From Chamaea fasciata (Eukaryota; Chordata; Aves; Passeriformes; Sylviidae): a DNA stretch of 64,000 nucleotides. The DNA lies in NCBI GenBank assembly GCA_029207755.1, contig JARCOQ010000002.1:56881172-56945171 (forward strand). The letters run 5' to 3'. The notes beneath the pieces were generated by a model. It made no database searches and was not told the DNA's origin. It worked only from the letters and a program-made list of their open reading frames with translations. Numbering within the stretch: the stretch's first letter is position 1; each line of letters opens with the position of its first letter. Shown here piece after piece: positions 50,086 through 59,200 of this stretch. The translations under genes were made by a program, and so were the position numbers.

Positions 50086-53000
50086 GGGACTTGTGATTTG
50101 GTGGTATGTGGAACAGATGTTTCAAGGACCTTTCTGTATTAGCCTTTATTATATAGGTGCTGGTAAGTGTTTGGGTTCATATTAATGACTCAGATTACAT
50201 CCAGGCCGTATTCCTGTGTTCCTTGGGTCTGGGACATATGTATGGAGGACAAGTTTTTCTGAGGGAGTAAGAGTTCTTTTCACTGGATACACTTTTAAGG
50301 AGAATGGAGAGAAATAAATGCAAGACACTCAGAGTATGAACTGAAGTGCTAAACAAATAGCTGCTCAAATGAGAAGACAACCATTATTAGTTTGAGGTCT
50401 TTCCTAATTGTGTGTCAGTTTTTACTTTTGAAAATTGTTTATCCACAACATAATACCAAAGTAAATAATTTCTTTCAATGTCATGCTGGGTTTGTTTCAA
50501 AGATGCTTTTCGAAGAAGCAGTTTTCTGTTGTCAGCAATAACATGTCCCCTGCCTTGTCATTGCCCCAGGTTGTTGTTAAGCAATTATTCCTTCTTCTTT
50601 AAAAGAATTTGCATGCAGGTTTCTCCTGTCTTTATACATGTGGCTAGCTGTCCATGAAAATCCATCATAATCCCAAGGCAGCAGTATACTTCTTTCGTAA
50701 CCAAAATGTCCTCTAAGGCTCCTTCTCCTGCATGTTTTTTTCTGCCTTCCTTTGCCATGCTGTATGAATATACACTATTCTCTGGGTTTGCTCTCGTTTC
50801 TTTTCAGGAAGTAGTTATTTCTTCTTAGGTGTCCTTGAATGGGAATTGATTCTCACTCCCCACCCCATCATATTTTGATATTGCTGTCAGTGTTTCATAC
50901 ATACACCCTTATACTCCTCATCTAGATTTTGCTTTTCATTCATTTTGATGTCCTCTAACAAAATATGCCAGTTTTTATGTATGCTCTTACCATTTTGTCA
51001 TTTACTCTCCCTTCTGGCTGTTGTCTTCCTGTTCTTCCAGACCAGGTCTATACTTTCTTGATACCTTTTGGCTTTGAACTCAGGCAGATTATGGTTAGAC
51101 TCAGTTCATTTACCCTAGAGTCTCTGGATTGTTTTATTTCAGGGTAACAAGCTCTTTAGCCAAGCCACAGAATCTGTGGGTGATAAAACTCTCATCATTC
51201 TGGTTGCTGGTAGGTACCTCAGCTGCTGTTGTCCTGATCTTATGTTGTTCTTAGTGAAGGTCTTTCTTTTTTGATGTTATGGATAATTCTTTTTTCTTTC
51301 TTTTTTGGTGGATGAATCAGCCCAGTTGGTGTCCGTGGCATTTTTGAAGGTGTCAAGGAAATCCCACCCTTTCTGCAAATTCTACTCAGTTTCTCATTCT
51401 GATCCAGGAAGATGCCCCTTTCCTAAAGTCTCAGAAAATTGAGGCTCACCCTTACTAATATAATTTTTAAACTAGGTGTTAATATTTCCCATATACTTTC
51501 TTATTTTGAACATGGCCCAGAAGGATGTTTTTTAAAACACTAACCTGACATTCTAGTGATAAAGGGATTAAATGAAAGTATTTGCATAATGTCTTCCAAA
51601 TAGATGAGCTTTATGATAGATGACACCAAAATATATTGCATAAAAATGTGAATCACTTGGAGAGGGAAAAAGTGCAAGCAATTTGTAAAGGGATTAGCAG
51701 AGTAAAACAGGCCTATGTCGAATATTAGTATCATGAAATAGATGGATTTCATGATGACAATTGTTCCACAACACCTTAATGAAGAAAGCTGACCCCCCTA
51801 ACCTCTTTATTTCACTACAGGGTGATCCTATAATCAAAGAAGGCCAGACTCATTATTTTCAGAAACACCTTCAGAAAATAAAAGGAATATTAGTTGCTAT
51901 GTTCTTGTATCATAGGATGAATTTGAATTAATATTTTCTCCATATTTTTGGCTTTACTTCAAGAATACGTAGTTTGGTGGGAGGAGGGATTTAACAAGCT
52001 TTAGGCAAGCTTTGCTAAATCCACAGTATAGAGGGTACTGGACGACATGCACTGAAATGCTGATTCCACGAGGCTCGGAGTCTTATCGCGTCTGCAGGCA
52101 AACAGTACAAATGCTTTTACATTAGACTTGCAAAATGTAATGTGCAGTGCAGTACTTTCTGTCTGAACCATTCTGGCAAGTTAGCACAGTGAGGTACTGC
52201 ATCCCACTTTGGATCCCCTGATTTTTATTTTCTTGTTTTAAGAAAGTGCAGATCATATACTTGTCCTGGGAGTGTACTGAAGAATTCAGAGAGAATTTGA
52301 AGTTGTGACATCAGCTAGGATAAATATCTGTGTGGATGCTTACTTGGTAGATAGAACTACCAAGATGCAGAACCTACATTCAATTCATCCTGTTATTGGC
52401 CTAATAAACTGAAGTGAGTTACATCTTCTTTTTTTTTTTTGGCCTGTGTTTTTGCATGTTTAATGTGGTCCCTGTTCTTTAATAGTTGAATGCCTCCTAG
52501 TCTTGTTAATGCATATAATTGCAAAACATGGCTCTGAGGCAGGGAAATACTATCTTTTCCAAATGTTGATGGGAAACTGAGATGTAAAAGGTTATGTTCA
52601 TACCACCAAGCATGATCAAGTAATATTTGACTCCCATGACTTTGGATTGAGCTTTAGAGAGCAGATGATATGAATCACCTATCTCTCTGTTGAATAATAA
52701 TCATGATAATCTCTGCTGTAATAAAAGCAGTGATAAGTTAGGCTGGTTTGAGAAGGGCTCTGCTGAACAGGTGTCTGAGAGATATAAATGTGCTTTTTGA
52801 GAAGACATTTTTTGTATAGCTCCCACTGAAATCAAAGACTAGGTCTGTTGCAAAAGAAGGGACTTTGTCCTGAATTTGCCACTGGGACTGTTGCAAACCA
52901 GGAAGTATTGGTGAGGGTGCAGCACTAACAGGAGAAAATCTTTGCATTTCCCCGTTTTCCCAAGTGGAAATTCCTATGTAAGTGCAGCTCTCCTATATGA

Positions 53001-53393
53001 CATATAAATAAAGTTTCTCTCCTCTAAAATGTAGAAAATGAGTCTAAGTTAATTTTTGAGATTAAGAGTTCCACGTGGATCCATAGAAAGTATTTTTATT
53101 TAACATTAATTATGCTTCTGTTAGGAATAAAAATGTAGATCCCCATTGTCTCTGTGAGGTCATGAGCAAACACAAATACTGCGGAAAATGCCAAAGCAAC
53201 TGACAAACTATCATTACTTAGCTAATATTTGCTTCCTATTTCGGCACTTCCTTTTAAACATAAAAGAAAAAACCGTTGAGAAACTTTTATGCTTCCTGGG
53301 TGATTTGCAGTCCCAGCCTCTAGAAGGAACAGAGGCTCAGTGTTATGCTCAGAAAAGTTTTTTTTCTCCTGATTAGATATCAGGCTCCAAACA
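50086..53393. other. Intergenic DNA, no gene recognised
   Basis: No frame over 76 codons and no named repeat. Pyrimidine-rich patches are frequent at about 50.6-51.4 kb. Confidence 0.5.
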
Positions 53394-53422
53394 CTATGCT
53401 ATGTCTATGCTATGTCTATGCT
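53394..53422. repeat. 11-base tandem repeat, 2.6 copies
   Basis: CTATGCTATGT occurs twice in full (53,394-53,404 and 53,405-53,415), followed by CTATGCT. A 145-codon ATG frame starts inside it but shows no known domain. Confidence 0.9.
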
Positions 53423-55980
53423 GACAAAGCTGCCTACAAAATTTCACTTACTTGCTACACAGCAGAGCGTGAGAGTGTGGCCACGTGTGCTGCAAAGCTG
53501 CCCTCTCTGTAGCCAGCAGAACTTGTGGTGCCTTAGCAAGGCCAGTGGGGTTGTAGGTGCCATGGGCAGCTGCCTTCAGGCAGTTTGCGCATTGATAAGG
53601 AGTTATTGCATGCATAGGGCATGGAGCATGCTACTAATCTGGAGTCTTCATATATACAGATGCATATGTACTGTCAGCTCGATTTACCTGTGTCTCTGTG
53701 TTGTGCTTTCCCTTGCTGCTTCATCTGTTGTGCTAAATGCATTCCCCCCTCAGAATAATGCCTGGGCCTCAGGAAAAGTGGCCTCTTTGTATGCTGCTCA
53801 GAGCTTGTTCCCTTACAACAGCCCAGCGGTTTCCCTTGTACCCACATGATGAAATACTCATCGTCTTAGATCTCTTCTGGGCCCTTTGGTGCTAAGATGT
53901 GATCGTTACTTTTCTGTGTGGGTTTATGTAGGTCTTTTTGGTGTGGGTCTTTCTTTTTGTTTGGAGCATCAGAAAGAATCTGAGGCATGGATTGAAGCCT
54001 ACCAGGGTGGCATTTTCATAACAAATGATGTGATACAAGGGTTTATGTCAGGAGTTGGAGGGCTGGTTAGGACCAGGCAGGGCCGATAGGGAGCAAACAT
54101 CCATGACACCTTTAGGAAGTGATCTGTTTCCAGAGTTTCCCTCGGTTTTGTATGGAGATCAGTTGGTTCACTAAAAAAAAAAAAAAACAACCCCAAACCA
54201 AAAAAACTCTGGGAAGGAAGTGGCAATTCTGCAATATCAGGATATGAAAACCTGAGAGAAGAGCTACCCTCGTGGGCAGCATAGCTGTCTGCAATATGTA
54301 TGCGCTGGTTTGCACCTGACCTCCACTCTGGTGTGGCCGAAGAGTTTTTCTTATAATGTAAAGGATATTTCACAGCCTTCAGCTGCACTGACAGGGGCCA
54401 ATCTGCTTCTCTTGGAGCTCAGGGCTTTAGTCCTGACTGTACTTACAGCATCAGTCTCTCCACTCCCTTGATAGCACTGTGATTTACCCAGGAAAGCACA
54501 CAACTGTAACTTGAGAGGAAGAAGCCTGGATTCATTTTCTTGCTTTACCAGCACGGCTCTGGTTCTTTTTGCTTACATATTCTCACATGCCTTCCAGGTC
54601 TTGTCTATCTTACATTGAATTATTATCCATGAAATCCTCCAGCAGAGATGCAGCTTCTGCTGTGAAAAAATGTCTTTGCAAGAAGTTATTATATCCTTAC
54701 CCTGCAAGATGCTGCTTCCAGCCTTGTGAATATGTCAGGAAGCTTATGCTTATGCAAAGCTGTGGTTAAAAAGGATGTTACTCCAATGGACATGGCTTCT
54801 CTCAAGAGTTTTCTAGTATGGATTTGTCCTAAGCTGCAGCTTTTCCATTGCCACCTGGAGCTGAGAGTGCTATGGTAATACAAGGAAGCCTTAAGAGCTC
54901 CTCACCAGGGAGATGAGTTTCATGAGGCAGCACTGCTACTCAGAAGTACTACTGCTCCTGCCCTGACCTCTGCCAAACAACTTTGGAAAGGAATAGGGAT
55001 CTCCTAACCCCTTTCTTCACTTAGGCACAGCTACAGCCTTTTGTTGCTGACTCAGTAGAAGAACTGAGCCTGATAGAATGAAGAAGGAAAAGGAAAATGA
55101 TGTTTTGGTCATGATCATGTTTTGGTCTAGAGACTTCTTGACTTACAAAAGTGCATAGATATAGCCATTCCCTTAGTCCTGACTAGAACCTTCCTTCCAA
55201 ACACCAAGCTCATTTTCCCAGTGATTCAAGGAACTCGGGAGAGAAATTTAAATTTCTTCTGCACAGGAGGCTTGCAGCTGACTCTATCAAGGTAGTATCT
55301 TGTTGGAAGTGGAGAATTCCCATGGTGGGTTGGGTGCTGTGGGAACTACAGGCAGCTCACTGCCCCTCATAGGGTGGTGTGGCTCCTCTGGGGAGTGTGG
55401 GGGCCACGCTAATTGCATGTGACTTTTTTTACCTCTTTGGATCAGTGCTCTAGAGACAGGACAGTGAATTGTTGTGGTCAGGAGTGCAGCTCCATGAAAA
55501 GAGAGCAGGTGAATAAGCATAGGTGGGTACACAGTGTTAATGCATGAGTAAGCATTAATGGGCCTGTAGTGTTAATATATGACACATAAACCTGCTGGGA
55601 ATGAAATGGGAGGCAGTCTGTGTCCCACCTGTGCTATGTGAGAATCAAGGGAACTGAAAAAGTGTAGAAACCTTTGTGTATTTTACTTATTGGCAAAGGT
55701 CTGTTGGCCTTTGGGAAAAGGGAAGCATGGTTCTGGTGTGTGAGCAGTCTGGCCTGACCTGCTCTTCTCTGTACGTGTAAGAAGTAATAAATACACACAA
55801 AGATGTGTGTTGTCTGCATAACTTTGAAGGAATCTTCAAAGTATCTACAAAAAATTTTTATGACTGAGTAACTGTATGAGGAGTGTCTGCTTACCTCTTG
55901 TAGCAAATAAGCACCTGGTGTTCTATAGAACCAAGATTAAGATCCGATACTGTACCCCATGGAAAAGGCTTCCTATTAGA
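53423..55980. other. Distal upstream region of OLFM4, no gene recognised
   Basis: The plus frame at 53,412-53,849 (145 codons) is rich in Leu, Cys and Ser with a hydrophobic middle, but it has no recognisable family and is probably chance. A 15-A run is at 54,173-54,187. Distal OLFM4 control elements could lie here but none is identifiable by eye. Confidence 0.45.
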
Positions 55981-55992
55981 AAACTGGACATA

Positions 55993-56034
55993 GTTAATTT
56001 ATGATGGTAACTAACGTGTTCTTTGTACGTTAGT
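55993..56034 (+). promoter_or_regulatory. OLFM4 upstream element: homeodomain-like word and 8-base inverted repeat
   Basis: GTTAATTTATGA at 55,993-56,004 combines an HNF1-like half site (GTTAAT) with a CDX/HOX-like ATTTATGA. Just downstream, ACTAACGT (56,010-56,017) and its exact complement ACGTTAGT (56,027-56,034) flank nine bases, with an ACGT core in each arm. The element lies 130-175 bases upstream of the predicted start. HNF1 and CDX factors drive many gut genes; use of these sites here is inference. Confidence 0.35.
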
Positions 56035-56052
56035 AATTTGGTTATTATATGA

Positions 56053-56076
56053 ATTTATGACATCACTTTCCCAGAA
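56053..56076 (+). promoter_or_regulatory. OLFM4 proximal CDX-like and STAT-like sites
   Basis: A second ATTTATGA lies at 56,053-56,060. TTCCCAGAA at 56,068-56,076 fits the STAT dimer consensus TTCNNNGAA exactly. They are about 90-115 bases upstream of the predicted start. Confidence 0.4.
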
Positions 56077-56114
56077 CCTGTAAAAATATCATAGAAGTTC
56101 CTTAATGCTTGATA

Positions 56115-56126
56115 GGGGAAGTCCCC
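56115..56126 (+). promoter_or_regulatory. NF-kB-like site overlapping an ETS core
   Basis: GGGGAAGTCCCC. Read on the minus strand, GGGGACTTCC satisfies the NF-kB consensus GGGRNYYYCC. On the plus strand, GGAAGT is an ETS/PU.1-type core. The site ends 9 bases before the TATA box. NF-kB control of OLFM4 is reported for mammals, and PU.1 is a myeloid factor, so either reading suits the gene. Confidence 0.55.
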
Positions 56127-56135
56127 AGACTGTAA

Positions 56136-56167
56136 TATAAAAGACATCCTTTCTCCCTTTGCTGTCA
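56136..56167 (+). promoter_or_regulatory. OLFM4: OLFM4 core promoter: TATA box and initiator
   Basis: TATAAAAG at 56,136-56,143 is a strong TATA box. TCACATC at 56,165-56,171 matches the initiator consensus YYANWYY, with its A at 56,167, 31 bases downstream of the first TATA base and so at the usual spacing. The predicted 5' UTR would be only 19 bases. No CpG island is present, which fits a tissue-restricted TATA promoter. Confidence 0.65.
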
Positions 56168-56185
56168 CATCTGCAGGCTGAGAAG

Positions 56186-56266
56186 ATGAAGCACACACTG
56201 GTAGCTGTGCTTTTCCTCATGCAGGGCATGAGTGCTCTGGCTGGGACGACAGCAGCAGCAGGAGTG
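56186..56266 (+). CDS. OLFM4: OLFM4 exon 1 (coding part): signal peptide
   Basis: The exon has 27 codons starting at the ATG at 56,186, with A at -3 (GAGAAGATG). An in-frame TTG further left is not a plausible vertebrate start. The peptide has a basic n-region (K2, H3), a hydrophobic core at about residues 5-12 (LVAVLFLM), and an A-x-A-type cleavage site at S16-A17-L18-A19, giving mature Gly20. The exon ends in phase 0 at a good donor, GTG|GTAAGA. It lacks the long Ser-rich stretch that human exon 1 encodes after the signal peptide. A G-rich run starts only 7 bases into the intron. The start, frame and donor agree with the downstream exon, so the call is strong, but exon 1 alone has little family signature. 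Confidence 0.82.
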
Positions 56267-59200
56267 GTAAGATGGGGGGGGGGAGGGGGGCGGGTCTCTT
56301 CACCCGAGCTTTGCTGCCTTCTTGTCTTCTCATGTAGTTTAGATTGCTGAGAATTCTTTTAAGATTCCTGGAAAATTATTAGACAAATGTTAAGGTTTCT
56401 GCATGGAGAAAGTTCAAAGTACTCCTCCATCCTCCCCCCAACTAATGTATAGGGGCTGGGTAAAAAAATGTAAAAGTGACGCACAGGTTTAAAGTCAGAG
56501 TCAAATTCTGCCTTTGGTTAGATGAGTGCAACTCCCAGTGAGGATCTGAGTGGATATTAAATGCTCTGTGTAGCTTCTAATTAATTAGCAAGGGCTCATA
56601 GCAGGAAGAGATCCACATCTTTGATGTGGAAGGAATTGGGAGATGGGAGCTTTCCCAGTTGCATGATTGCTGTCATACTCTGTGACCAGGCACATGAAAG
56701 CCATATTGGTTGGTTATTGTTGGGTGCTCTTCTTCTTCCCTAAAAAACTGTATCTGGTTGCGCAAGAGAGAAATTCAGAGAAGACCAAATCAATCAGAAA
56801 AAACTCCACAATAACTCCCAACCAAAAGCTACATCAAATTCAGGGGGGAAGGAGAAAGCTTTGAGGAATACTTTTTAAAAACAATAAATTATATTAGTGA
56901 ATGATAGTTTTGATTTTGTACTGTCCTTTTTTTTAAAAAAAATTTAAATGAGGCTTCAGTTTTCAGAAAAAGAGTCTGTGAGTATCTTAGTATCTTAAGT
57001 TTTTCAAATGAAGCAAAGCATTTTGGTTTTGCTTGACTAAAAATGACTGCCTTTTTGGTATTTATTGGTTAAAATTTGAGAAAAAACCATTTTGCCTCCT
57101 GATAATTCTTTCTAATTTATCTGGTTTATTCACCAACCAGAAAATTCCTGTGAGCCCCTAGTTACATTTTTTTAAGTTTGGGAGTGTTGTGGATGCAGGC
57201 AGTGAAGTTAGCACCTCCTGGGAAGGTGCTTTTATCTGCTCAAGAAATGAAAAGTTGCAAAATTCAAGATGGAGGTGTAAATATATGTTGATGAGCTGAG
57301 GGTAGAAAGCTTAATAGGGGAGAAAGTCCTCCTTAGCCTGCTTAGCTTTAAGCTAGTCCTCAGTTTGTGTGATTTGCACAATTTGTGATGCTCTCTGTCC
57401 TAACACTGTTAATTGCTACCAGCTGCCCATCGTGTTCAGTGTAATGGTATGAGCACACAAGTGCCTGTTCAAGAGGGTTTATTTGACAAATTTTTGTCCC
57501 ACAAAGCTTGTTTACACTGTGCCACTTAATAGAACTGCCCTTTGTCGGCCATTTGGATTTCCCCACCATCCCCTGGCTCAGGAACAGGGTTCCTGCTGGG
57601 ATTTGGGAAATGCAGAAAGATGCAGCAGTGAGTGTCCTGTTGCAGGGGAAGCCCATTTGATGCTCCATCTGTTGCACCATTTGACATTGAGGGTGTCTTG
57701 CTCCACTTCCCAGTTTGACCCAGCTTTTGGTGAGATCCCATTATGGGTGAGTGTGCTGCATCACAGGAATGCACCCTGCTCTTCACACTGTGTGGGGACG
57801 TGGTAACCCCCAGTATTGTGCCAGGGTGACAGCTGCTGTCCTTGCTGCTGCAGGAAGGTAGGCATTAGCCACAGACGGAAGTTAAAGGGAATGTATATGT
57901 TCTTACTGCATAAAAGGCTCCCAGGGTGGATCTGGCTGTATCCCTAGCAGTGTGGTGTCTTCCCTCAGTTCACCTTCTCCATGGTGGGATGCTGTCACCT
58001 CCATGCTACTAGCAGCAAAGTGGGACATTTTTCCCAGCCATCACAGCTCACAGCCTGACAGCTTGGTGTAAAAGGGGCAGCGAGTCCTCTGCTTAAAGGC
58101 TAGGGCATGAACTGGGTGGAGAGGAGGGGACATTCCTGCTGGGAGGATGGTATTCTCTGGATTTAAGACAGAGGGGCACAACACTGTCCTTTCAGACTGC
58201 CATGCACTCTGCCATGGCTGCCTGTCACATCCTCAGCTCACACCTCCTGGACAGGCTGAGCATCCCCTGCCCTGCTCTGGTCACACAGAGCCTTTCTTCA
58301 AGAAGAGGTGTCTGTGAAGTGACATTGTGCCCAGGGAAACCGTCACCTCAGTAGCAGATCAGAAATTTTACAGTTTCTCAGGATAGCTCCCATAATAAAA
58401 TCAAAGTGCTTTGGAGCTGCAGGATGGGGGCTAACTGGTGGAAAAGGGATGGTGCCATATGCAGTAAATCACACTAAGAAAATCTTTCCTTTGCTTTTCA
58501 GACCGCTCATCTCAGTACGATGCTTCCATATCTGACTCAGCCTAGGAATATGAATGGCAAATCGCACACTTCCCCAGAGGTATAGCCATTACTATTCTTC
58601 GACATAGTCCAGAAAAGACCAAATTTGGGAACTTTTGTCCTTTTCTTTAAATGCTACACAGTCACTTAGTGACTTAACTCTGACACAGGTAAGCCAGCAG
58701 TTGTGCTGCCTGGAAAAAGCATTCATGTTTTGTATCCAGTACTTTAGGAAATAATGAATCTCCAAAATCATCACTACTGCTACCGTGTCATTCAATGCCT
58801 TCAGTCAGATCCAAAACTTTGGCATTAACCTTGTAGCTACTAAACTGGACCACAGACATGAAACAGATGGGGATTTAATGTCAATGTGGCAAACGGTTTG
58901 GTGATTACAGTCTCCCTGAGGAGTGCCCACTTGTGGTTGCTGTGAGTGAGAAAATCTTGATTCTCCCTGTTCCACCTAGCTAAAATATTATCAGCTATTT
59001 GATGACAGAGGGACATGAATGTGCCTTCTGGTACAGTGCTTAAGTTCACGGTCTGCAGATTTCAGAGTTTGGTTTTTTTCCCTCTTTTTATCAGGGACTG
59101 TTCAATAACACGTTCACTTTGGAGCAGATTCAGTGGGTCACATTTGCTCTGTATGGTCCTGCAAATTGTCAAAAACAGAGCTCTTCCAAAGCACAGGTTC

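Noticed and set aside
1..55900. Exons of the neighbouring protocadherin gene expected near OLFM4 in vertebrates (PCDH8)
   Set aside because: That gene has a very large first coding exon, which would show as a frame of many hundreds of codons. None is present, so it must lie outside the window.
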